A DNA stretch of 64,000 nucleotides. It comes from Bacteroidia bacterium (lineage in GTDB: Bacteria; Bacteroidota; Bacteroidia; JADZBD01). The notes beneath the pieces were generated by a model. The model worked only from the letters and a program-made list of their open reading frames with translations. It had not been told where the DNA came from and did no database searches. The stretch covers positions 1 through 64,000 of the forward strand of contig JAGVMA010000007.1 of the NCBI GenBank assembly GCA_020054095.1, given 5' to 3'. Shown piece after piece: positions 28,263 to 35,013 of the stretch (positions are counted from its first letter, which is position 1; each line of letters begins with the position of its first letter). The translations under genes were made by a program, and so were the position numbers.

Positions 28263-28367
28263 CTTATCTTTTTCTTTCTCAAGAAAACGATTTTCCACCT
28301 TCTTTTAATTATTTAAAAGGGTTGGTAAGGTTTCATCGGGCGTTATCCCTCCACCTTTCGTGATAAG
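28263..28367 (-). ncRNA. SAM-I (S-box) riboswitch aptamer controlling metH
   Basis: Read on the minus strand, P1 is formed by CTTATC (28367-28362) and GATAAG (28268-28263). Between them lie the S-box core sequences GGTGGAGGGA, then GCCCGATGAAACC, a variable AT-rich P3, AAGGTGG, and a P4-like GAAAACG region. In the family, SAM binding stabilises P1. Here the 3' side of P1 overlaps the antiterminator arm AGTCAGAG (28264-28257) by two bases, so SAM binding would free the terminator and switch off metH. Placement 78 bases before the metH start fits. Recognition is by eye from the conserved core; a covariance-model scan was not possible. Confidence 0.88.
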
Positions 28368-28384
28368 TATAAAAGAACGTGGAA

Positions 28385-28402
28385 CAAAAGTAAGCAAAAG
28401 TA
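28385..28402 (-). promoter_or_regulatory. Tandem -7 boxes TACTTTTG upstream of the metH leader
   Basis: Two exact TAnnTTTG matches (TACTTTTG) are found on the minus strand at 28402-28395 and 28392-28385. The second would start transcription about 13 bases before P1 of the S-box. A -33 TTTG at proper distance was not found. Confidence 0.4.
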
Positions 28403-28411
28403 CAATGCAGA

Positions 28412-28669
28412 TTAAGCCATTTTTTTGCTGTTTTTCCATTGGCGGTAAAGCCCTGCAATTTGCTTACGGAAAATAAAGAGCAATGAAAAATAAGGTACAG
28501 CCATTAAATAAAGTATGGCCGAATTAAGGTTTTGTGAAACATTTGCACCTGTGGTTTTATTCGCTCCATCGCTGGCAACTTTGCGGCACATTGAACATTG
28601 TGCATCGGCAAACTGCGGAAGAAGAATAAAAACGGCAATGATTAATAGTAGTGGAATGTATTTTTTCAC
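28412..28669 (-). CDS. Small membrane protein with CxxC motif at the end of the oxidase cluster
   Basis: An 85-residue protein: signal-like hydrophobic N-terminus ending QFADAQ, then CSMCRKVASDG, a polar stretch, one transmembrane segment (AILYLMAVPYFSLLFIF) and a basic C-terminal tail (RQWKNSKK). It sits 13 bases after the DUF420 gene and is the last gene before the metH promoter. The CxxC next to an export signal would face the periplasm, where it could bind a metal or heme or act on thiols during oxidase assembly (inference). No named family is certain. Confidence 0.72.
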   Translation of the reverse strand: MKKYIPLLLIIAVFILLPQFADAQCSMCRKVASDGANKTTGANVSQNLNSAILYLMAVPYFSLLFIFRKQIAGLYRQWKNSKKMA

Positions 28670-28682
28670 AAGGCAAATGTAA

Positions 28683-29213
28683 TTAATGTGTGTAATATGG
28701 CGAAATCATTAAATAAACAACCACGCCCGTAATGGTAACATAGAGCCAAATGGGAAATGCCCAGCGCACGAGCTTGCGGTGCTTTTCCACCTGCATTTGA
28801 AATCCGCGATGAAAAGACAGAAGTATTAATGGTAAAACCAAAGCAGCCAATACGATGTGTGTAATAAGTATAAAAAGGTAAAGAGGGCGCAGCGGATTAT
28901 CTTTTGGGTAGCTGGTTTCTTGTGCCATCCAGTGATAGGTGATATATGATACCAGAAACAAAGAGGATAAAACAAAAGTGGTTACATTCAGTTTTTTATG
29001 TGCGCTTATGTTTTTGCGTTTTATCATCATGAGCGATAGTATTAATAAAACGCTGCAAGTGCCGTTAATGATGGCGTTAAGGGTAGGTAAGGAGTAAACA
29101 AATTCAGGTACGGGTTGCGGAACGGGCAGCACTTTTTTATTTAGCAGCACCACCACTGCAAATACGAATACCGATATGCCAATGATAAAACGGAAAATAA
29201 ATTTATCGCTCAC
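28683..29213 (-). CDS. DUF420 family membrane protein
   Basis: A 176-residue protein with five hydrophobic segments and conserved histidines in the membrane (ISAHKKLN, VSYITYHW, LITHIVLAA, LVRWAFPIW). This is the pattern of DUF420 proteins (YozB/CtaM-like), which accompany caa3 and related oxidases and are implicated in their maturation. The start is GTG at 29213, overlapping the SCO stop as GTGA, so the two are translationally coupled. Confidence 0.82.
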   Translation of the reverse strand: MSDKFIFRFIIGISVFVFAVVVLLNKKVLPVPQPVPEFVYSLPTLNAIINGTCSVLLILSLMMIKRKNISAHKKLNVTTFVLSSLFLVSYITYHWMAQETSYPKDNPLRPLYLFILITHIVLAALVLPLILLSFHRGFQMQVEKHRKLVRWAFPIWLYVTITGVVVYLMISPYYTH

Positions 29214-29920
29214 TCTTTTTTGCCTTGGGTTACTTTGTTCATTTCTATTGTTTCTTTGGCGGCATATTCGGCATAAATAATTTTTAGTGCGTCTATCAGT
29301 TTGTTAACTTCTGCCAAATCGGTGCCATCAAAAAATCCTCTTATGCGTTTTTCTTTATCAATAATCACTAATTGTTCGCTGTGCAAAAATCCGCCTTCGG
29401 CTCTTGGGTCTTCGCCCACGGGCATTAAGTAGCCATCTATGCCGATGTCGTAAATATCTTTTTTTGTTCCGGTTACAAAATACCAGTTGCTTGTATTGCC
29501 AACGGTTACGCGCTTGGCATATTCTTTTAATACGGGCAATGTATCGTTTTCGGGATTAACGGTGTGCGATAAAAATGCAATATCGGTTAAGTCTTTGCAG
29601 CGGTCTTGCACCACTTTCATTCCGCTTTGCATTTTAGGGCAAATACCTTGGCAGGATGCAAAAAAGAAATTAGCGATATATATTTTATCGTTAAATGTTT
29701 TTTCGGTGATGGGGCTTCCATCCCAATTGGTAAAATTAAAAGCCGGAATGGTGTGGTAAATGGTATCGGTGCGAGTTTTGCCGTTAACGGTAATTTCTTG
29801 TGTGCCTAAGCGCGGGCCCAAAATGGGCTGGCTCATAAATCGTACTGTGCCCGTAGAAAAAAACAAATAAACTAACGATGGAAATAGAAGTACAGTAAAA
29901 AGTATTAAACCTTTTTTCAA
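29210..29920 (-). CDS. SCO1/SenC family copper chaperone
   Basis: A 236-residue membrane-anchored thioredoxin-fold protein. An N-terminal anchor (LILFTVLLFPSLVYLFF) is followed by the copper site: Cys90 and Cys94 in FFASCQGICPKM, with the distal His in GGFLHSEQL near residue 180. SCO proteins deliver copper to the CuA site of cytochrome oxidase subunit II. It follows the subunit IV gene by three bases and overlaps DUF420 by four. The stop is TGA. Confidence 0.9.
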   Translation of the reverse strand: MKKGLILFTVLLFPSLVYLFFSTGTVRFMSQPILGPRLGTQEITVNGKTRTDTIYHTIPAFNFTNWDGSPITEKTFNDKIYIANFFFASCQGICPKMQSGMKVVQDRCKDLTDIAFLSHTVNPENDTLPVLKEYAKRVTVGNTSNWYFVTGTKKDIYDIGIDGYLMPVGEDPRAEGGFLHSEQLVIIDKEKRIRGFFDGTDLAEVNKLIDALKIIYAEYAAKETIEMNKVTQGKKE

Positions 29921-29923
29921 TTT

Positions 29924-30445
29924 TTAATGTTGGCCGCCTTCGGTTTTATGTTCTTCTTTTTTTTCTTGGGGGTGTTCTCCGCCTCCGGTGTTTTCTTGAC
30001 CGCTACCGCCATGTCTGCTGCCCGAACGTAATTCAGCAGCTTGCATGGTTAGTATAGGGTCAATAAGTGCTTTGTATTGCGATGCGTAAGTGCCTTCTAA
30101 ATAGGTGCCCATAAAAATTAGGTAGGCAATAAATGAAGTGTAAGGCCCGATGATTAGCCATTTCATCAATCGGTTTTCGTGGCCTAAGTGCATAAATGCA
30201 TAAATGATGTAATAGGCTTTTACGATGGTGAGCCCAATGAAAATGAATTTTAACGGAATGGTTGACATGCGTAACTCATTCAACAGTCCCATTTGCTCGG
30301 CATAAATACCAATAAATAGTTCAACAATGGTAATTGCTAACATGATGAAGAAAACCTGCCATAATTTTTTACGGGCTTTTTTTCCTTCTTCTTCACTGTG
30401 GTGAGCCATGAATTCGTATTGTGGATAGTTGTCGTTAAATTCCAT
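29924..30445 (-). CDS. Cytochrome c oxidase subunit IV family protein with a His/Gly/Glu-rich tail
   Basis: A 173-residue protein with three transmembrane segments (about 26-50, 63-85, 95-115) matching the prokaryotic subunit IV (CtaF/CyoD-like) fold. The terminal 40 residues are unusual: low complexity rich in Gly, His, Glu and Lys (RHGGSGQENTGGGEHPQEK and on to GGQH). The tail could bind metal or simply be a spacer (inference). It lies between subunit III and the SCO gene, so a place in the terminal oxidase is well supported by context. Confidence 0.8.
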   Translation of the reverse strand: MEFNDNYPQYEFMAHHSEEEGKKARKKLWQVFFIMLAITIVELFIGIYAEQMGLLNELRMSTIPLKFIFIGLTIVKAYYIIYAFMHLGHENRLMKWLIIGPYTSFIAYLIFMGTYLEGTYASQYKALIDPILTMQAAELRSGSRHGGSGQENTGGGEHPQEKKEEHKTEGGQH

Positions 30446-30491
30446 AGTTTTTTTATTTAGTTAAACTGTAGCTTTTTTAGATTTTGTTTTT

Positions 30492-31205
30492 TTATAGTAA
30501 ATAAAAGAAGGTGAATACAAATACCCATACCAAATCTACAAAGTGCCAGTATAGTCCTACTTTTTCTACCATTTCATAATGGCCTCGTTTTTCCATCACT
30601 CGGTTATATACCATTATAAATATGACAATATTAATGCACACGCCTGAAAATACGTGAAAGCCGTGAAACCCTGTTATAAAGAAAAAGAAATTAGCAAAAA
30701 CCGGCAGCCCATATTCATTTAAGCGCATATTGGCTCCGTGAATGGTTTCTTGCACCCAAGTTCCGTTTACGAGTACTTCGCGCATTGCGCCTTCTTCTGT
30801 GCCTACTATAAAGTTATACCACTCCCATGCTTGTGAACCTACAAATGCTAAACCGCCAATAATTGTCCAGAACATCCAGATAAGTACACTGCGTCTGTCG
30901 TTACGGTGGCCGGCTTCTACGGCTAATACCATTGTTACCGATGACATGATGAGGATGAATGTCATCAAACCCACATAATAAAGTGGCAAATGCACACCGT
31001 GCAAAAACGGAAAGTGATGGAAAACATCGCCCGGGATGGGCCATATCTCGCTGTATTTGTGGCGCATAAAGCCATAAGCACACAGTAACGATGAGAAGGT
31101 GAGTGCATCGGAAATAAGAAAAAACCACATGAAAATTTTACCGTAACTTACGTTGAGCGGAGAGGCATTGCCGCCCCAATTAACCGGTTGTGAGTGTGCT
31201 GACAT
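30492..31205 (-). CDS. Cytochrome c oxidase subunit III (longer form)
   Basis: A 237-residue protein with about six transmembrane segments. The family signature appears at the end, GLYWHFVDLVWVFVFTFFYL, and an additional FITGFHGFHVFSG carries the conserved His/Gly-rich helix. It also has a Met-rich, Trp-rich N-terminus (GGNASPLNVSYGKIFMWFFL). Together with the shorter paralogue upstream it represents the usual Bacteroidota pair of subunit III genes. Confidence 0.9.
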   Translation of the reverse strand: MSAHSQPVNWGGNASPLNVSYGKIFMWFFLISDALTFSSLLCAYGFMRHKYSEIWPIPGDVFHHFPFLHGVHLPLYYVGLMTFILIMSSVTMVLAVEAGHRNDRRSVLIWMFWTIIGGLAFVGSQAWEWYNFIVGTEEGAMREVLVNGTWVQETIHGANMRLNEYGLPVFANFFFFITGFHGFHVFSGVCINIVIFIMVYNRVMEKRGHYEMVEKVGLYWHFVDLVWVFVFTFFYLL

Positions 31206-31254
31206 AAATAGCTTTTAGTTTGCCGACAATATTAATAATTTTTTTATTCAGAAA

Positions 31255-31836
31255 TCAATGTATGTAATATAAAAAGAGGCACAAATATATCCACAGTATA
31301 TCCATAAAATGCCAATAAGTGGCTACCAAATCTACACCAAGCCAGTTTTCGGCCGAATATTTATTGTTAAATGCCTTAAAAATAGCAATGATAAGTCCCA
31401 CCATGCCGCCTGATAAGTGAACTATGTGCATAAATGATAAAATATATAGATATGAGCCCGATACATCTTTTGATACTAAAAAAACGCCTTGATTAATTAA
31501 CTGCGCATAGCCCATAAACTGCGACCAGCAAAATGCCACACCCAATGCAAGTGTTAAAAGCAAACCTGTTTTTAAATTCTGTACGTTTCCTTTTTTTATG
31601 GATGCGTGTGCCCACCATATTGTTATGCTGCTTAGTGCTATAATTATGCAGCTTATGTAAAAATGGCTCGGCATATCAAACCTGAACCATGTTTCGGGTT
31701 GCTTGCCGCGGCTTACTACATAGGCACTTGTTAATCCTGCAAATAGCATTACAATACTTACAATGCCAAGCCATAGCATGGGCTTAGCCGTTTTTTGTTT
31801 TATTGCTCTGCGCTCTTCTTGTGTAATGGTGTTCAT
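31255..31836 (-). CDS. Cytochrome c oxidase subunit III (shorter form)
   Basis: A 193-residue protein with five hydrophobic segments. The family motif VATYWHFMDILWIYLCLFLY is at the C-terminus and SFMHIVHLSGGM carries the helix with the conserved His. It lies eight bases after ctaB and 49 bases before the longer subunit III gene. Subunits I and II are not in the window. Confidence 0.9.
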   Translation of the reverse strand: MNTITQEERRAIKQKTAKPMLWLGIVSIVMLFAGLTSAYVVSRGKQPETWFRFDMPSHFYISCIIIALSSITIWWAHASIKKGNVQNLKTGLLLTLALGVAFCWSQFMGYAQLINQGVFLVSKDVSGSYLYILSFMHIVHLSGGMVGLIIAIFKAFNNKYSAENWLGVDLVATYWHFMDILWIYLCLFLYYIH

Positions 31837-31844
31837 AATTTATG

Positions 31845-32735
31845 TTATCCTAATAAGGTTGCTAATTGTACAATGGGCAAGTAAAAAAACGAACCAAACA
31901 TTAATTTGCGTGCTGCTTCCACGCTGCAATTTTTATAAAGCTGAATGGCTTGCCACGAAAAAAATGCTCCGCAAAGTATATTAGTGATTAATGCTACCGT
32001 GCCTGATATGCCATATAGGGTGGGTGCTAAGCTAATGATGGTTAAGAAAAGTGTGTAAACAAGCACCTGAAATGCACTTGCCGTATCTCGCCCACCGGGC
32101 GATGGCAGCATTTTAAAACCGGCTCGTTTGTAATCTTCGTCCATAACCCAGGCAATGGCCCAAAAATGCGGAAACTGCCACATAAATTGCACAAAAAATA
32201 ATACCAAGCCCGTAAATTGTATTTCGCCAAAACCTGCGGTGCCTGCTACATGGCCTAATAGCGGAGGTATAGCTCCCGGAAATGCACCCACAAAAACGGC
32301 AAATGGCGTTTTTTGTTTTAGTGGTGTGTAAACTACGGTGTAAAGTATAAGTGCAGCTAATCCTAAAATGCCGCTCATTACATTGGTATAAACTGTTAAA
32401 ATTAAAATGCCCGCACCGCCCATTATTGTAGCCAGCCAAAATGCTTCGTTCACACTCATGCGGCCTTGCGGCAGTGGCCTGTTTTGTGTGCGGTGCATTA
32501 GTTTGTCTAAATGGCGCTCTATAATTTGGTTAAAACCATTGCTGGCACCCGTTACCAAAAAACCACCCAGCGTGAGCATACTTAGCGTTAACCAATTAAT
32601 ATTACCCTTAGCACTTATAGCATAACTTATAACTGCCGAAAATACCACCAGCGATGCTAAGCGCAGTTTTATAAACGTAGCGTAATCTTTTACTTTGCTT
32701 TGGGGTTTTGCTATTGCGTGCGTGCCGTTGCTCAT
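31845..32735 (-). CDS. ctaB: Protoheme IX farnesyltransferase (heme O synthase)
   Basis: A 296-residue UbiA-family prenyltransferase with about eight to nine transmembrane segments. The first aspartate-rich region is NGFNQIIERHLDKLMHRTQNRPLP, which is diagnostic for CtaB/CyoE, and a second lies at WAIAWVMDEDYKRAGFKMLP. It adds a farnesyl group to heme B to make heme O, the precursor of heme A for the oxidase. First gene of the minus-strand oxidase accessory cluster, 30 bases downstream of gpmI. Confidence 0.94.
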   Translation of the reverse strand: MSNGTHAIAKPQSKVKDYATFIKLRLASLVVFSAVISYAISAKGNINWLTLSMLTLGGFLVTGASNGFNQIIERHLDKLMHRTQNRPLPQGRMSVNEAFWLATIMGGAGILILTVYTNVMSGILGLAALILYTVVYTPLKQKTPFAVFVGAFPGAIPPLLGHVAGTAGFGEIQFTGLVLFFVQFMWQFPHFWAIAWVMDEDYKRAGFKMLPSPGGRDTASAFQVLVYTLFLTIISLAPTLYGISGTVALITNILCGAFFSWQAIQLYKNCSVEAARKLMFGSFFYLPIVQLATLLG

Positions 32736-32765
32736 TTGCAGGGGCGAATTTAACTAATTTTCAAA

Positions 32766-34379
32766 TTAACTAATCAACAAATCCCCATCCATTTCGTTAG
32801 GGATATTTAATTTCATGATTTTTAAAATGGTGGGCGCAAGGTCGGCTAATTTGCCGTGTGCAATTTTTTTGTAATCAGGGTCAATTAAAATACAAGGCAC
32901 CGGGTTAGTGCTGTGTGCCGTGTTAGGCGTGCCATCAGGGTTTATCATGTAATCGGCATTGCCATGATCGGCAATAATAATAAAGCTGTAATTATTTTTA
33001 ATGCCATGGGTTACAATTTTTTCTAAACAATTATCCACCGTTTCCAATGCTTGCTGCACAGCGGTGTAAACGCCCGTGTGGCCTACCATATCGGGGTTAG
33101 CAAAATTAAGGCAAATAAAATCGGGCAGCTCAAATTTTAATTTTGAATTTTTAATTTTTAATTTTAAATTTAGTGTATCCGACTTTTGACTTTCTCCTTT
33201 TGAATTTAAAACTTCTAAAACAGCGTCCGTAATTTGTGGTGCGCTCATTTCGGGTTGCAAATCATAAGTAGCCACTTTAGGCGATGGAATTAAAATGCGT
33301 TGCTCGCCTTCAAATTCTTTTTCTCTTCCGCCCGAAAAAAAGAAAGTTACATGCGGATATTTTTCGGTTTCGGCAATTCGCAATTGTGTTTTGCCGGCTG
33401 CAGCTAATGCTTCGCCAAGTGTGTTTTGCAAATTATCTTTATCGTACATCACGTGCACGTTTTTAAATTCGGCATCGTAATTAGTTAGCGTTACATAATG
33501 CAGCGGCAGCGTTTGCATGTGGTGCTCGGGCATATTGTGTTGCGTAAGCGCTTGTGTAATCTCGCGGCAGCGGTCGGTCCGGAAATTAAAACACACCACG
33601 GCATCGTTTGGTTTTATGGTGGCTATCGGTTGGTTGTTTTCATCTGTTATGCTAATTGGTTTTATAAATTCATCGGTGATATTATTAGCATAATTTTTTT
33701 CAATTGCTTTTACAGGATTGTTTTCTTTTTCGCCCTTGCCATGCACCAATAAATCGTAAGCAATTTTAATTCGCTCCCAGCGTTTGTCTCTGTCCATTGC
33801 ATAATAGCGACCAACTATACTTGCAATTTTTGGTGCCTCACCCCGGCCCTCTCCCAAGGAGAGGGTGTTAAAATTATTTTGTAAATCAATAATGTATTGC
33901 AATCCGCTTTTCGGGTCGGTATCGCGGCCATCAGTAAAAGCATGCACAAAAATATTTTTCACACCTTTTTTATTTGCCAGCGCACACAGGTAATGTAAAT
34001 GCGCCTGCGATGAGTGCACACCGCCTTCGCTCACTAATCCCATAAAGTGCAGCGCACAATTGTTTTTTATTGCGTGTTCAAATGCATTATTAAGCGCTGC
34101 GTTGTTATCAACTGTTTTTTCGCGAATGGCTTTATTTATTTTCGCCAAATCTTGATACACCACCCGGCCAGCGCCAATGTTTATATGGCCCACTTCTGAG
34201 TTTCCCATTTGTCCTTCGGGCAGGCCCACATGCTCGCCATACGTTTTTAAATAGCTGTGCGGGTAATTTTTTAGCAGCGATTTATAAAACGGAGTATTAC
34301 TATTTGCAATAGCATCGGCCTTTGTGCCATCGCCCACGCCCCATCCATCAAGTATTATTAAAAAAACTTTTTTGTTCAT
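32766..34379 (-). CDS. gpmI: 2,3-bisphosphoglycerate-independent phosphoglycerate mutase
   Basis: A 537-residue alkaline-phosphatase superfamily enzyme. Metal-binding Asp10 in ILDGWG and the phosphoserine Ser60 in MGNSEVGHINIGAG are present, with HAFTDGRDTDP, SIVGRYYAMDRDKRW, and the second metal site ADHGNADYM near the end. It interconverts 3- and 2-phosphoglycerate in glycolysis. Around residues 170-182 there is an insertion (TLSLGEGRGEAP) encoded by a palindromic repeat (33836-33865), just before the conserved SIVGRYY stretch; frame is kept. The gene starts beside a repeat block that may overlap its promoter. Confidence 0.96.
   Translation of the reverse strand: MNKKVFLIILDGWGVGDGTKADAIANSNTPFYKSLLKNYPHSYLKTYGEHVGLPEGQMGNSEVGHINIGAGRVVYQDLAKINKAIREKTVDNNAALNNAFEHAIKNNCALHFMGLVSEGGVHSSQAHLHYLCALANKKGVKNIFVHAFTDGRDTDPKSGLQYIIDLQNNFNTLSLGEGRGEAPKIASIVGRYYAMDRDKRWERIKIAYDLLVHGKGEKENNPVKAIEKNYANNITDEFIKPISITDENNQPIATIKPNDAVVCFNFRTDRCREITQALTQHNMPEHHMQTLPLHYVTLTNYDAEFKNVHVMYDKDNLQNTLGEALAAAGKTQLRIAETEKYPHVTFFFSGGREKEFEGEQRILIPSPKVATYDLQPEMSAPQITDAVLEVLNSKGESQKSDTLNLKLKIKNSKLKFELPDFICLNFANPDMVGHTGVYTAVQQALETVDNCLEKIVTHGIKNNYSFIIIADHGNADYMINPDGTPNTAHSTNPVPCILIDPDYKKIAHGKLADLAPTILKIMKLNIPNEMDGDLLIS
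33836..33865. repeat. Palindromic repeat element inside gpmI
   Basis: CCTCACCCC, GG, then CCCTCTCC (33847-33854), loop CAA, GGAGAGGG (33858-33865). Its reverse complement matches the metH copy: stem CCCTCTCC/GGAGAGGG, then CY and GGGG(T or A)GAGG. It is translated in frame within GpmI. Elements of this pattern are common in Bacteroidota genomes to my knowledge. Confidence 0.78.
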
Positions 34380-34396
34380 TTTGTTATTTTGTTTTA

Positions 34397-34404
34397 CAAA
34401 TGTA
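34397..34404 (-). promoter_or_regulatory. Bacteroidota -7 box TACATTTG upstream of gpmI
   Basis: On the minus strand TACATTTG is an exact TAnnTTTG match 18 bases before the gpmI ATG. The position of any -33 element falls inside the first flanking copy of the repeat block that starts at 34405, so the repeat may form part of the promoter. Confidence 0.45.
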
Positions 34405-34610
34405 TTTCACTTAGCGCAACTCAGCGAGAAACTTTTGTTATTTATTTCACGCAGACGCCCGCAGATTTTTTTCGCAGATTACCGCAAAGCTATCAGCGAG
34501 AAACTTTTGTTATTTATTTCACGCAGATGTTCGCAGATTTTTTTACGCAGATTACCGCAAAGCTATCAGCGAAACTCATTTTTCACTTAGCGCAACTCAG
34601 CGAGAAACTT
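34405..34610. repeat. Tandem 72-73 bp repeat with 30 bp flanking direct repeats
   Basis: Two units of 72 and 73 bp begin with TCAGCGAGAAACTTTTG at 34421 and 34493, are nearly identical, and a third truncated unit starts at 34566. The word CGCAGAT occurs several times in each unit. A 30-base sequence starting TTTCACTTAGCGCAACTC occurs at 34405-34434 and again at 34581-34610, bracketing the block. Short open frames here are translations of the repeat. It lies between gpmI and the broken GxxExxY gene. Confidence 0.85.
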
Positions 34611-34629
34611 TCAAATTAAATAAAGAACA

Positions 34630-35013
34630 CTACAGCTTATTAACAATTCTTACAATCGAATCGTTTAACGAAACAGCATTAAAATTAATCAACAAACCCA
34701 ATCGCTTGTCGGCAAGCTTCAAATAAGTTAATAGTTGCTTGTGATGCACATCCAACAAAACTTCTACAGATTTAACTTCCACAATAACTAAGTTATTTAC
34801 TTAAATATCTAATCTAAAACCTGTTTCAAATTTTATTTCCCTATAATTCATCGGAATTCCAATTTGAGTTTTTACATCATATCCTTTTTCGCGTAGTTCA
34901 AAAGACAAAGCGGTTTCATATACCGATTCAAGCAACCCCGGACCAAGATTAGTGTGTACTTTAAAAGCAGCACCTCTTATGTCGTAAGAAATATTGTTAA
35001 TTTCCGAAATCAT
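34630..35013 (-). pseudogene. GxxExxY protein (PD-(D/E)XK nuclease-like) interrupted by an in-frame TAA
   Basis: A 128-codon frame of full family length with a single internal stop, TAA at 34801-34803 (codon 71). Before it: the name-giving GLLESVY (Gly26, Glu29, Tyr32) and TGFRLDI. After it, in the same frame: VNNLVIVEVKSVE and LTYLKLADKRLGLLINFN, the usual second half. Family members read Leu or Ile at the stop, so a TTA to TAA change is the simplest explanation. The truncated 70-residue product keeps the Glu and Asp of the nuclease-like core but loses the E-x-K (EVK). The start overlaps the histidine kinase stop as ATGA. GxxExxY proteins are assigned to the PDDEXK_3 nuclease superfamily; their biological role is not established. 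Confidence 0.85.

Noticed and set aside
34405-34610. CRISPR array
   Set aside because: Units are 72-73 bp in direct tandem without unique spacers, and no cas gene is nearby.
34324-34619. Two small plus-strand open frames over the repeat block
   Set aside because: They are translations of the repeat itself and repeat the same words; no start signal or homology.
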